64,000 nt of DNA from Actinacidiphila cocklensis (lineage in GTDB: Bacteria; Actinomycetota; Actinomycetes; Streptomycetales; Streptomycetaceae), in assembly GCF_907177275.1 (NCBI RefSeq), contig NZ_CAJSLV010000046.1, positions 114,611 through 178,610 of the forward strand, written 5' to 3'. The translations under genes and the position numbers were made by a program. The notes under the pieces were generated by a model that ran no database searches, had not been told where the DNA came from, and was given only the letters and a program-made list of their open reading frames with translations. Of the stretch, positions 14,962-24,202 are shown in pieces (position 1 is the stretch's first letter; each line of letters starts with the position of its first letter).

Positions 14962-17900
14962 GTGGCTTTCAGGACAACCGGCGTCCGGTACGACCTCGTT
15001 GCCCGCGACTCCGCGTCGAAGACCTTCAACTCGGTCGGCTCCAGCGCCAGCAAGCTGGAGAAGGGCCTCGGGCGGCTCGCGAAGGCCGGCCTGATGGCGG
15101 GCACCGCTCTGGCCGCGGGCGTGGCGGTCGGCCTCGTCGACGGCACGAAGAAGGCCGTCGCTTTCGAGGCCGAGATGAAGAAGATCCAGACCCAGGCCGG
15201 GGCGACCGCCGGGGACGTCAAGGTGCTGTCCGCGCAGGTGCTGGAGCTGGGCAAGTCCACCCAGCAGGGGCCGGAGAAGCTCGCCGAGAGCCTGTACCAC
15301 CTCAAGTCGGTGGGGATGTCCAACGTCGAGGCGATGACGGCCCTCAAGACCGCCAGCGACCTGGCGGCGGTCGGCGGCAGCGACCTCGAAGCCACCACGA
15401 ACGCGCTCGCTGGCGCCTGGCGGACCGGCATCCGCGGGGCGGAGTCCTTCACGAAGACCGCGAGCACGGTCAACGCGGTAATCGGCGCCGGCAACATGCG
15501 CATGGAGGACATGGTCGCCGCGCTGGGTACCGGCATCCTCCCCACGGCCAAGACCTTCGGTCTCACCTTCGCGCAGGTGGGCGGCGCTCTCGCGCTGTTC
15601 ACCGACGAGGGCATCGACAGCGCCAGCGCCGCGACCCGGTTGCGCATGTCCATTTCCCTGCTGGCTGCTCCGAGCGGTGCGGCGGAGAAGCAGCTCAGGA
15701 AGATCGGCCTGACCGGCAACATGCTGGGCCAGGCGATGCGGAGCCCGGACGGCATCATCGGCGCGATCAAGCTGCTGTCCCTGCACCTGGACAAGTCCGG
15801 GCTGGACGCCACCCACCAGGCGGCCCTGCTGTCCCGCGCGTTCGGCGGCGGCAAGTCGTCGTCCGCGATCCTGTCTATGGTCAACAACCTGGATGTCCTG
15901 GAGAAGAAGCAGGAACAGATCAACAACTCGATGGGCAAATACGGCCCGGCCGTAGAGGCCCAGCGGAAGACCGCGGCCGCCCAGTTCGCCCTGATCAAGA
16001 GCAATTTCGAGGTATTCGAGGTCAAGGCCGGGAACTTGCTGCTCCCGCCGATCACCCAGTTCACGACGTACATCAACAAGACCGCGCTGCCCGCCGTGCA
16101 CCACTACAGCCAAGAGCTGCTGGGCATGGTGCCCGTCGACAAGATCAAGGCGGGTTTCACCGCGGCCACCGGCCTGGTCGGCGACTTCATCGGCGGCCTC
16201 ATGCCGAAGAGCAAGAAGGCGACGGTCACGGCCCCGGCGATCCAGGTCAAGGCGCCGACCGTCCCCGACGCGCTGCGACGGCCATTCGTCTTCACGACGC
16301 CGGCGCCGCAACTCAAGTCGGCGAAGGCCAGCATCCCGCGGATGCTGCAGGTGCCGAAGGCGCAGGACAGCGCGGCGAAGAAGTTCGGCCTGCAACTCCG
16401 CGGCCTGGTCTCCGGCGGGATCGGCGACGCCATCAAGGGCATCGACTGGGGCCAGCTCGGCAAGACGATCGGCTCGGGCCTGGCGACAGCCGTCGGTTGG
16501 GTTGGCGAGCACACCGCGGACCTGACCAAGCGGTTCATCAAGTTCCTGGGCAAGATCGACTACGTCCAGATTGGCAAGAGCTTCGGCAAGATGGCGATCC
16601 CTCTGGCGATCGGCATCATTGGCTCGCTCTTCGACCCGCTGTTTTCCCTGGACTTCTGGCAGCACCACTGGCTCGACACGATCATCGCGGTCCTCAGCAT
16701 CATCCCTATGGGGAAGATCGCCGGGCCGCTCGCGAAGGTCTTCTCCAAGGTTCCGGTCCTGCGGTTCTTCTCGCCGCTGCTGCGCGGTATCGAGGCCATG
16801 GGCAAGCCCATCGGCGATGCGGCCGGCGGCGTCGTGAAGTTCTTCGGAAGCTCGCTGTGGAAGGGCATCGCACGGGTCTTCCCCGAGGCGACCAGCGTCC
16901 TGGAGCGTGAATCGGGCCTGCTCACTACCCGCCTCGGCTCATGGGCCATCGACCTGAGCCGGGCCGGGGGCCGGGCAATCCGGTTCCTCGGCAATGGCAT
17001 CAAGGATGGTTTCGGCTGGGTCATCGCCAAGGTCGGCGAGGGCATCGGCTACATCATCAAGCCGTTCGCGGACGCCGGGTCGTGGCTGATCCGCAAGGGC
17101 GGGGATGTCGTGACCGGGCTCGGCCGCGGCATCGCCGCTGGCGCATCGGCCATCGGCCGATTCACCGTCGACCATGTGGTCACCCCTGTGCGGGGCGCGT
17201 TCAGCAGGGCCGGGTCGTGGCTCGTGGGCCGGGGCAGTGCGGTGGTCTCCGGCGTGAAGTCGGGTATCACCACTGGCGCTTCGAAGCTCGGCTCATGGAT
17301 GAAGACCAACGTGATCGACAAGATCACGGGGGCCTTCACCAAGCCCGCCACCTGGCTGGCGGCCACCGGTGGCGCCATCGTCTCTGGCCTGGTTGCGGGC
17401 ACGTGGTCGTGGCTGTCGAAGAAGGGCAACGACTTCGTCTCGTGGGCGGGGAAGATCAAGGACAAGATCGTCAGCGCGATTACGAGCGTCTTCAAGATCG
17501 CGTCCCCGTCGAAGCTCATGATGACCTACGGCGGACACATCATCGCCGGTCTCCAGCACGGCATGCTCCGGGGCAAGGACGTCCTGCACGCGGCGGTGCG
17601 GGGGCTGTTCCACTCGCCCCTGGAGGCTGCGGAGAACCTGCTCAAGAACGGGGTGAAGCTGCCCGCGAAGTGGGTCGGCAAGCTGCTGTCGGCCAAGGCG
17701 CCGCAGGGCTCTGACGTCCCGCTCAACCCGAACGTGGCCAGTGCGCAGAGCTATGCGGCGGGCCTGGTGGGGCAGCTGTGGCCGAAGGACGCCGCGCAGC
17801 AGATGGGCGCCCTGCGTTCCCTGTGGATGGCGGAGTCCGGGTGGAAGGCGAACGCCCGCAATGCAGCCAGTGGCGCTTACGGCATCCCGCAGGCGCTCCC

Positions 17901-19368
17901 GCCGGAGAAGATGGCCTCCGCCGGCGGCGACTGGCGCACGTCTGCGGCCACGCAGATCCGCTGGGGCCTGTCGTACATCAAGAGCAGGTACGGCGACCCG
18001 GCGACGGCGTGGGGCAGCTGGAATGTGCACCGGCCGCACTGGTACGCCGCCGGCGGCCTGGCCCCGATCGGGCAGACCGCGTGGGTGGGTGAGCGCGGCC
18101 CGGAGCTGATGCAGGTCACCCCGCGGGGGACGCGCATCCTCAGCAACCGGGACTCGCTGGCGATGGCGCGGATGTCGGGCATGCAGGTGCCCGGGTACAG
18201 CCAGGGCACCGTGGCCGGCAACAAGGTCGCGGCGGCTGAAGCCGAGCTGGCGATGTGGAAGCGCCGGGAGGCGCGTGCGCACTCCAAGGCCCGGCGGCAC
18301 GCCGACGCGTTGGAGGTGCAGGCCGCGGAGAAGCGGCTGGCGGCGGCGAAGAAGCTGCTGACCGGCACGAACAGCGTGGCCAACAGCCTGCAGAACGGGT
18401 TCCTGAAGTCGCTGGAGACCGGCACGGCGGCGGGCATCGCAGCCGCGGTGAAGGGCATGAACACCAGGCTCCAGGCCGCCGGCGCCGGGAGCCTGGTGGC
18501 GGGCAACCTCCGGACGTCCGCGCAGCTGCAGTCGCTGGCCACGAGGAAGGCGTCGATCGCGTCGCGGATCGCCCAGGCGAAGCAGTTCGCCAGCGATCAG
18601 GCGGGCTCCCTCGGCGACTTCCTGAGCGTCGGCGGCACGTCGGCGACCTCGGCCGCCGGTGTGGTTGCCGAGATGCGGAAGGGCCAGCGGACCGCGTCCG
18701 CCTTCGCGGCCGAGGTCGCGGGCCTGTCGAAGCGGGGGCTGTCCAAGACCCTGCTCAGCCAGCTCGCGGCGGCAGGCCCGGGGAGTCAGCTCGCTGCGGC
18801 CCTGAGTCACGCCTCGGCGGCGGACATCAAGTCCCTGAATGCTGCGGCGGGCGCCCAGGACCAGCTGACCACGTCGTTCGGCCGGACCATGGCCGACTCG
18901 ATGTACGACAGCGGGAAGGACGCCGCGAAGGGCTTCCTGACCGGTTTGGCGAGCCAGGAGAAGGCGCTCCAGGCGCAGATGAACCGCCTGGCGGACGGCA
19001 TGGTCAACACGATCAAGAAGCGGCTGGGCGTCCACAGCCCGAGCACCGTCTTCCGTGACGAGGTCGGCAAGCAGATCGCTCTCGGTACGGCCACCGGCAT
19101 CGACCTGCACGGCCACCAGGCGGCGCGCGCGGTGCAGCGGATGGCGGATACGGCCGCGGCGGTGCGTGCGCGCGCACGGGCCACCGGCCAGTCGGCCGGT
19201 GGCGATGGTGGGCAGGTGGCGGCCCTCAAGGCACTGGCCGCCGCGCTGGCGTCGGCCGGCGGCACTGAGGTGCACGTGCACGTCAACGACCCCGCCTTGC
19301 GGGACCTGATCCGTATCGAGGTCGAGGGCGGGCACGCCGAACTCGCCGAGGCCCTGGGGGTGGTGTAG
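14962..19368 (+). CDS. tape measure protein with transglycosylase domain
   Basis: A 1,468-residue protein, GTG 14962. It opens with DLVARDSASKTFNSVGSSAS and a TP901-type core (about residues 60-330: helical, with GILPTAKTFGLTFAQVGGAL). The middle holds hydrophobic and glycine-rich membrane-insertion-like repeats (about 530-830). A goose-lysozyme/SLT-like domain follows (about 926-1030), with likely catalytic Glu958 in MAESGW and SGAYGIPQ. Then WVGERGPELMQV and RLGVHSPSTVFRDE, motifs shared by actinophage tape measures. It sets tail length and probably helps the tail pierce peptidoglycan. The stop directly abuts the next start. Confidence 0.93.
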   Translation: MAFRTTGVRYDLVARDSASKTFNSVGSSASKLEKGLGRLAKAGLMAGTALAAGVAVGLVDGTKKAVAFEAEMKKIQTQAGATAGDVKVLSAQVLELGKSTQQGPEKLAESLYHLKSVGMSNVEAMTALKTASDLAAVGGSDLEATTNALAGAWRTGIRGAESFTKTASTVNAVIGAGNMRMEDMVAALGTGILPTAKTFGLTFAQVGGALALFTDEGIDSASAATRLRMSISLLAAPSGAAEKQLRKIGLTGNMLGQAMRSPDGIIGAIKLLSLHLDKSGLDATHQAALLSRAFGGGKSSSAILSMVNNLDVLEKKQEQINNSMGKYGPAVEAQRKTAAAQFALIKSNFEVFEVKAGNLLLPPITQFTTYINKTALPAVHHYSQELLGMVPVDKIKAGFTAATGLVGDFIGGLMPKSKKATVTAPAIQVKAPTVPDALRRPFVFTTPAPQLKSAKASIPRMLQVPKAQDSAAKKFGLQLRGLVSGGIGDAIKGIDWGQLGKTIGSGLATAVGWVGEHTADLTKRFIKFLGKIDYVQIGKSFGKMAIPLAIGIIGSLFDPLFSLDFWQHHWLDTIIAVLSIIPMGKIAGPLAKVFSKVPVLRFFSPLLRGIEAMGKPIGDAAGGVVKFFGSSLWKGIARVFPEATSVLERESGLLTTRLGSWAIDLSRAGGRAIRFLGNGIKDGFGWVIAKVGEGIGYIIKPFADAGSWLIRKGGDVVTGLGRGIAAGASAIGRFTVDHVVTPVRGAFSRAGSWLVGRGSAVVSGVKSGITTGASKLGSWMKTNVIDKITGAFTKPATWLAATGGAIVSGLVAGTWSWLSKKGNDFVSWAGKIKDKIVSAITSVFKIASPSKLMMTYGGHIIAGLQHGMLRGKDVLHAAVRGLFHSPLEAAENLLKNGVKLPAKWVGKLLSAKAPQGSDVPLNPNVASAQSYAAGLVGQLWPKDAAQQMGALRSLWMAESGWKANARNAASGAYGIPQALPPEKMASAGGDWRTSAATQIRWGLSYIKSRYGDPATAWGSWNVHRPHWYAAGGLAPIGQTAWVGERGPELMQVTPRGTRILSNRDSLAMARMSGMQVPGYSQGTVAGNKVAAAEAELAMWKRREARAHSKARRHADALEVQAAEKRLAAAKKLLTGTNSVANSLQNGFLKSLETGTAAGIAAAVKGMNTRLQAAGAGSLVAGNLRTSAQLQSLATRKASIASRIAQAKQFASDQAGSLGDFLSVGGTSATSAAGVVAEMRKGQRTASAFAAEVAGLSKRGLSKTLLSQLAAAGPGSQLAAALSHASAADIKSLNAAAGAQDQLTTSFGRTMADSMYDSGKDAAKGFLTGLASQEKALQAQMNRLADGMVNTIKKRLGVHSPSTVFRDEVGKQIALGTATGIDLHGHQAARAVQRMADTAAAVRARARATGQSAGGDGGQVAALKALAAALASAGGTEVHVHVNDPALRDLIRIEVEGGHAELAEALGVV

Positions 19369-21600
19369 GTGGCGATTCCCGGCAACTTCCTGAGCGCGAC
19401 CACCGAGATGGTCGACCCGGACACGTCCGGGTGGCAGGCCACGCTCAACTGCACCAAGAGCTTGGGCAGCCAGGGTCGGAACGGGGACGGCGTCCTGACG
19501 TTGACCAGCGTGGCGTCCGGGGAGATGCAGGCCAGCACGGTCAGCACGTACCCGATCGTCGCGGGCACGGTCTACCAGACCTTCGCGGATGCGTCGTCGG
19601 CGAACGAGCCGGAACGGATCGGTATCCAGTGGCTGAATGACTCCCTGGTCGCCGTGGGCAGCACGACCTGGTCGCCGACGACGAACACGGCGTCGGCGAC
19701 GCTGCACCGGATCTCGGTGGCCGGGCCGGCGCCGGCCGGGGCGACCCGTGCCCGAGTCGTCCTGTCCGCGTCGCCGACGGCGGCCGCGCGGGCGCACTTC
19801 TTCGAGAACGTGTACCTGGGTGCGCCATGGAGGACCAGCGGCAATCTGCTCAGCTTCAATGTGGAGTCCGGCGGGGAGATCGACGCCACCGGGTGGGCCG
19901 TGGACACCAATTCCACGGTCAGCCGGGATGTCCCGATGGTGCAGTGGCCGGTCAGCTGGTACTACTCCGGCGGCTGCACGATCAAGATGACCGTCACCGC
20001 CAACGGCAACGCCAGCATGAAAACGGCGGAGGCTCCGGCGGTGGTCCCGGGCACCGAGTACGTCGGGTCGGCGTACCTCAGCCCGCCCACCGCGGGGGCG
20101 TCCTGCTGGATCGAGCTGCGCTGGCTGAACGCCTCCGGCACCCTGATCAGCACGAAGCGGGCCGTCCTGGCGCAGCCCAGCACCGGCGTGTTCCGGCAGT
20201 ACGTCTCCGGGATCGCCCCGGCAGGTGCCGCCACCGTCGTCCTGGCCACCGGCATCACCTCGGCCACGGCCGCCCAGGTGCTCAGGATCGACAGCGCCGT
20301 GGTGCAGGTGGCCGTCCCGATCATCGCCGGGTCCGTCGTGCCTTTCGAGGACGCCAGCTTCGAGGCTGGGATCGGGCAATGGACGGTGGCCAGCGGGGTG
20401 GCCACGCTCGCCCGGTCCACCCCGTGGAACTCGGTGGCCTACAACGGCGCGTACTGGCTGATCGTCACCTCATCCACGGCCAGCACCAGCGTGCTGCTCT
20501 CCGGCCGGTACCCGGTCACGCCCGGGGTGTCCTGGCGTCCCCAGGGGCAGTTCGTCGCGGCCGGCGGAGCCTGGGGCATCGCACCCAACCTCCGCTGGTA
20601 CAACGCCGCGGGCACGCTGATCAGCACGTCCGCGCTGCCCGCCGACTCGATTCCGGGTGACGGGCAGTGGTGGCGGGACTGGAACGACATCGTCGCGCCG
20701 GCGGGGGCTGCCACCGCGGCGATCCAGCTGACCGTCACCGCACCCGCGGCGGCCGCCACGCTCGTCGTCGACGCCGTCGCTCTGCTCCAGACCGTGGCCG
20801 CGTTCGCGGCCACAGCGAACAGCAACATCGGGTCGGTCACGCTGGTACTGCGCGAGCTGGACCCGGGCGACCTGCTGACGGTGTACCGGATCGTGGGCGC
20901 CACCCAGACCCTGGTACGCGGCCCGGCCGGGTGGATCAGCGGCCTGGTCCTGGTCTCCGACCAGCTGACGGTCGAGGACTACGAGGCGCCGATCGGCGTC
21001 GAGGTGACGTACCGGTTCGAGATGCACGACGCCACCACCGGCGCGTCGGCCGGCGGCGGCACCAGCAACACCGTGAGCCTGACCTTGCCCGACATCAGCG
21101 ACTGCTGGGTGAAAGACCCCCTGCAGCCGCAGCGCAACATGCTGCTGCAGGCGGCGGCAGCACCGGACTGGACCCGGCCGATCGAGCAGACCGAGCACCG
21201 TATCCGCGGACGCCGCAACAGCGTGATCCTGAGCGACGTCCGCGGCGGGCTGACGGGCACGCTGCAGGTCTGGACGATGACCGACGAGGGGCGCGCGGGC
21301 CTCCACTACGCCCTGGACACCGGCAACCCGCTGCTGATCCAGTTCAGCCCCGGCCTGGGCCTGGAGGACGCCTACTTCGCGGTCGGCGAGGTGACCGAGC
21401 CGCGCCTGATCGCCTACGGCGGGGAACCACGGCGGCGCTGGTCGCTGCCGCTTACCGAGGTAGACGCACCGATCGGTGGGACCGGGGGCACGGCTGGGTG
21501 GACGGTGCAGGACGTCGCCACCACCTATGCCACCGTCCAGGCCGTTTTCGACACCTATGCCACCGTCCTCGACCTGATCCTCGACAACCGGGAGGTGTAG
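19369..21600 (+). CDS. distal tail / minor tail protein with three repeated beta modules
   Basis: A 743-residue protein starting at GTG 19369 with no gap after the tape measure. Residues about 5-153, 160-317 and 324-475 are three related jelly-roll-like modules, each with a P-G-T/V-x-Y/W strand, an IQWLN / LRWLN / LRWYN strand and a closing PAGA stretch, typical of carbohydrate-binding folds. A fibronectin-like segment (about 480-590) and a C-terminal tail-domain with DCWVKDPLQPQRN and GTLQVWTMTDEGRAGL follow. It probably forms the baseplate hub region and contacts cell-wall sugars; binding is inferred. Confidence 0.75.
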   Translation: MAIPGNFLSATTEMVDPDTSGWQATLNCTKSLGSQGRNGDGVLTLTSVASGEMQASTVSTYPIVAGTVYQTFADASSANEPERIGIQWLNDSLVAVGSTTWSPTTNTASATLHRISVAGPAPAGATRARVVLSASPTAAARAHFFENVYLGAPWRTSGNLLSFNVESGGEIDATGWAVDTNSTVSRDVPMVQWPVSWYYSGGCTIKMTVTANGNASMKTAEAPAVVPGTEYVGSAYLSPPTAGASCWIELRWLNASGTLISTKRAVLAQPSTGVFRQYVSGIAPAGAATVVLATGITSATAAQVLRIDSAVVQVAVPIIAGSVVPFEDASFEAGIGQWTVASGVATLARSTPWNSVAYNGAYWLIVTSSTASTSVLLSGRYPVTPGVSWRPQGQFVAAGGAWGIAPNLRWYNAAGTLISTSALPADSIPGDGQWWRDWNDIVAPAGAATAAIQLTVTAPAAAATLVVDAVALLQTVAAFAATANSNIGSVTLVLRELDPGDLLTVYRIVGATQTLVRGPAGWISGLVLVSDQLTVEDYEAPIGVEVTYRFEMHDATTGASAGGGTSNTVSLTLPDISDCWVKDPLQPQRNMLLQAAAAPDWTRPIEQTEHRIRGRRNSVILSDVRGGLTGTLQVWTMTDEGRAGLHYALDTGNPLLIQFSPGLGLEDAYFAVGEVTEPRLIAYGGEPRRRWSLPLTEVDAPIGGTGGTAGWTVQDVATTYATVQAVFDTYATVLDLILDNREV

Positions 21601-22704
21601 ATGTACCCGGCCCCGTCGACCCGGTTCATCCCGGCTCTGGCGTACTCCCACCGCGTCGCGACCCTCGTCGAGCTGATCCGCACCAACGGCACGACGGAGG
21701 TGCTGGAGCACACCGGCGGCAGCGTCACGGTGGACCGCAAGCAGGTGCCCCGCCGCACCTGCACGGTCACGGTCGCCGACCCGGCGCTGATTCCCCGCAC
21801 ACCCGCCGACAAGCTCTCGGTGTACGGGGCCAAGCTCCGCATCAGCCGGGGCATCACCTACGGCGACGGCAGCACGGAACTGGCGCCGATTGGGTACTTC
21901 CGCGTCGATCAGGTCACCGGCGACCCCGACATCGGCCCGGTCACCATCACCGGATCCGGCCTTGAGGCCGCCATCGTTGACGACGTCTTCCGCACCCCGA
22001 CCACGGTCGCGTCCGCGACCACCGCCGTCACCGGCATCACGCAGCTGATCCAGGCCACCCTGCCCGGCGCCACCGTCATCAGCCGCGCCACCAACGCCGC
22101 GGTCGGCACCATGAGCTGGGACGCGCAGACCTCCCGATGGGACGCCATCACGGCGCTGGCCACGGCGATCGGCGCGGAGGTGTACGCGGACGCCGGCGGG
22201 ACGTTCGTCATCGCTCCGCTGCCCGACCTGCTGGCCAGCTCGGTGGTGTGGGAGGTCGCGGCGGGTGAGGGCGGCGTGATGATCAGCGCCAACCGCGGCA
22301 TGTCCCGCGCCGGGGTGTTCAACAGCATCACGGCCTACGGGGAGAACCTGGTCGACGGGGCGGCCCCGGTCAGCGCGACCGTCGAGGACACCGACCCCAC
22401 CTCGCCCACCTACGTAAACGGCCCCTTCGGCCGGGTCGTGGGCGACGACTACACCAGCGCCACCCTGGTCACGACAGCGCAGTGCACCGCTGCCGCCACG
22501 CAGCTGCTCAAGACGGCGTTGAAGCCGAACGCGACAGCGGACATCACGAGCCTGCCGAACCCGCTGCTGGAGCCGGGCGACGTGATCCGGGGCGTCTACC
22601 TGGACGGCACCCGCGAACTGCACCAGATCGCCTCGTTCGAGATCGGCCTCGACACGACCGCGGCCATGGTGATCGCCACGATCGCGGCGAAGGGAGACTC
22701 GTGA
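21601..22704 (+). CDS. minor tail protein, DUF5047-type
   Basis: A 367-residue protein starting immediately after the previous stop. HRVATLVELIRTNGTTEVLE at the start, DRKQVPRRTCTVTVADP, then GLEAAIVDDVFRTPTTVAS and the C-terminal NPLLEPGDVIRG fit the DUF5047 family of actinophage tail proteins, which resemble gp44/baseplate hub proteins. It likely sits at the tail tip. The last four bases overlap the next gene (GTGA). Confidence 0.78.
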   Translation: MYPAPSTRFIPALAYSHRVATLVELIRTNGTTEVLEHTGGSVTVDRKQVPRRTCTVTVADPALIPRTPADKLSVYGAKLRISRGITYGDGSTELAPIGYFRVDQVTGDPDIGPVTITGSGLEAAIVDDVFRTPTTVASATTAVTGITQLIQATLPGATVISRATNAAVGTMSWDAQTSRWDAITALATAIGAEVYADAGGTFVIAPLPDLLASSVVWEVAAGEGGVMISANRGMSRAGVFNSITAYGENLVDGAAPVSATVEDTDPTSPTYVNGPFGRVVGDDYTSATLVTTAQCTAAATQLLKTALKPNATADITSLPNPLLEPGDVIRGVYLDGTRELHQIASFEIGLDTTAAMVIATIAAKGDS

Positions 22705-23285
22705 CCAGCCACACCGCACGCCGGGTCGCCGCCGCCGTCGCCCGCCAAGCTCCCCGCAAGGCGGCCGCCGACCCGAAAGCTCGCGGTGCCGACTGGCGGA
22801 CCGCGGTGGTGGCGACCGTCGGCACCAACACGATCACCACCACCGACGGCATCCCCTGCCGCCGCCTGCAGACCTACCAGGCCCCCGTGGTCGGCGACCA
22901 GGTCGTCATCTCCCGCAGCGGCAACGGCAACTGGCTCGCCATGGGCCGCGCGGCGCTCCCCGACGGCTGGTCCCCGCTGCCCCTGGCATCCGGGTGGACG
23001 GCATGGGGCTCGCCGTACTGGACGCCCGGCTACAGGATCAACGACAACGGCACCGCATCCCTGTGCGGGCTCGCGAAGGCCCCGGCATCAACCACCGGAA
23101 ACGCCACCGTCGGGACGCTGCCAGCGGCGGCCATCCCCCCGACCCGCCCGTTCTTCCCGACCGTGGTGAACAGCAACGTGCCCGCGGCCTTGGAGATCAC
23201 CTCCGCCGGAGCCGTGCAGATCACCAACTACTCGGGGACCGCGGCCTGGGCCGCCCTCGACGTGGCCACCTACCGGCTCTACTGA
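22701..23285 (+). CDS. tail tip protein with OB-fold and terminal beta module
   Basis: A 194-residue protein, GTG 22701. A basic helical start (AAAVARQAPRKAAADPKAR) leads into a short OB-like beta barrel (GIPCRRLQTYQAPVVGDQVV), as in gp5-like spike/hub components. From about residue 95 a second module with WGSPYWTPGYRI, VGTLPAAAIPPTRPFF and TNYSGTAAWAALDV has the pattern of small receptor-binding tip domains of siphophages of Gram-positive hosts. Confidence 0.6.
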   Translation: MTSHTARRVAAAVARQAPRKAAADPKARGADWRTAVVATVGTNTITTTDGIPCRRLQTYQAPVVGDQVVISRSGNGNWLAMGRAALPDGWSPLPLASGWTAWGSPYWTPGYRINDNGTASLCGLAKAPASTTGNATVGTLPAAAIPPTRPFFPTVVNSNVPAALEITSAGAVQITNYSGTAAWAALDVATYRLY

Positions 23286-23300
23286 CCTGAGGAGGAGCGC

Positions 23301-23924
23301 GTGCCAACCGACAAGTGGGGCCAGGGCGTCTCGTATCTCGATCGCAGCGACAAGCCTGACCTGACCCTCATGGGCCAGAATCTCGCCGACGGGCTCGCCG
23401 GAAGGTCGGTCATGCGGTTCGCCGACACCGCCACCCGGGCCTCGATCATCACCGCCCCGGTGGCGGGCATGGTGACCTGGGTCGGAGACGCCGCACGGCT
23501 GGAGTGGTACACCGGGTCAGCCTGGCTGCCCATCGGCACGGACCGCGAGACGATGCCCTGGACCGACCTCCAGTCGCTCGGGTCCTGGGGACCCGGTTTC
23601 TCCGCCGGCGTCCCAGCTCCCCGGATGCAGAAGACGGTCGAGGCCGGCGGCACCGAGGTGTGGAAGTACGAGGGCCATATCGCGGTCGCCAGCCTCACCC
23701 CCGGTACGGGCGGCATCGCCACGGCGATCACCTTCAACACCGGGTACCGCCCGGCTGTCGAGCGGGGCTTCATGACCTACGCCACGAGCGCGGGCGCCTA
23801 CGCCGCGTTCACTGCGCTCAAGGCCAACGGCCAGCTGCAGGTTGCCGTCCCCACGGCCGCCGGCAGTGGCACCACCAGCGTGTCGCTCGACGGTGTCCGC
23901 ATCACCAACCCGTTCGCCACCTGA
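23301..23924 (+). CDS. putative receptor-binding tail tip protein
   Basis: A 207-residue protein, GTG 23301, with GAGGAG just upstream. The N-terminal half includes DTATRASIITAPVAGMVTW and ARLEWYTGSAW, a segment common in tail fibre proteins (short beta hairpin linking to a trimer). The C-terminal half (VWKYEGHIAVASLTPGTG, then FNTGYRPAVERGF and DGVRITNPF) is beta-rich and parallels the terminal module of the preceding gene. It is the last tail gene before the lysis cassette, the usual place for the host-range determinant. Confidence 0.6.
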   Translation: MPTDKWGQGVSYLDRSDKPDLTLMGQNLADGLAGRSVMRFADTATRASIITAPVAGMVTWVGDAARLEWYTGSAWLPIGTDRETMPWTDLQSLGSWGPGFSAGVPAPRMQKTVEAGGTEVWKYEGHIAVASLTPGTGGIATAITFNTGYRPAVERGFMTYATSAGAYAAFTALKANGQLQVAVPTAAGSGTTSVSLDGVRITNPFAT

Positions 23925-23988
23925 GCCGAACTACCGCGCCGCCCCGTGCCGCCTTGGCCTGGGGCTCACGTATGCCCAAGGAGAGCCC

Positions 23989-24150
23989 GTGCCTGTCGCG
24001 CCCCACCCGTCGACCCCGCCGCCGGACCCCGCCCCGGCCGACACCGGAACCCTCGTCGACGCCGGCGTCGAGCCGGAGCAGCCGACCCCCGTGGACACCC
24101 CGCCGGCCGCGCCGGACCCCGAGCCCGGACCCGCAGGCACCCCCGCCTGA
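23989..24150 (+). CDS. 53-residue proline-rich peptide
   Basis: GTG 23989 with AAGGAG at 23978-23983 gives a 53-residue acidic, proline-rich protein (PPPDPAPADTGTLVDAGVEP) without other features. Short Pro/Glu peptides at this position are common in Streptomyces prophages. Coding is supported by the ribosome-binding site and codon bias; function unknown. A GC-rich imperfect hairpin (about 24155-24185) lies between it and the endolysin gene. Confidence 0.45.
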   Translation: MPVAPHPSTPPPDPAPADTGTLVDAGVEPEQPTPVDTPPAAPDPEPGPAGTPA

Positions 24151-24202
24151 CCGCCCCGCCCCGCGCCGACCGGCCGGGGCTTCTCCATGCCCGGGAGGGC
24201 AC

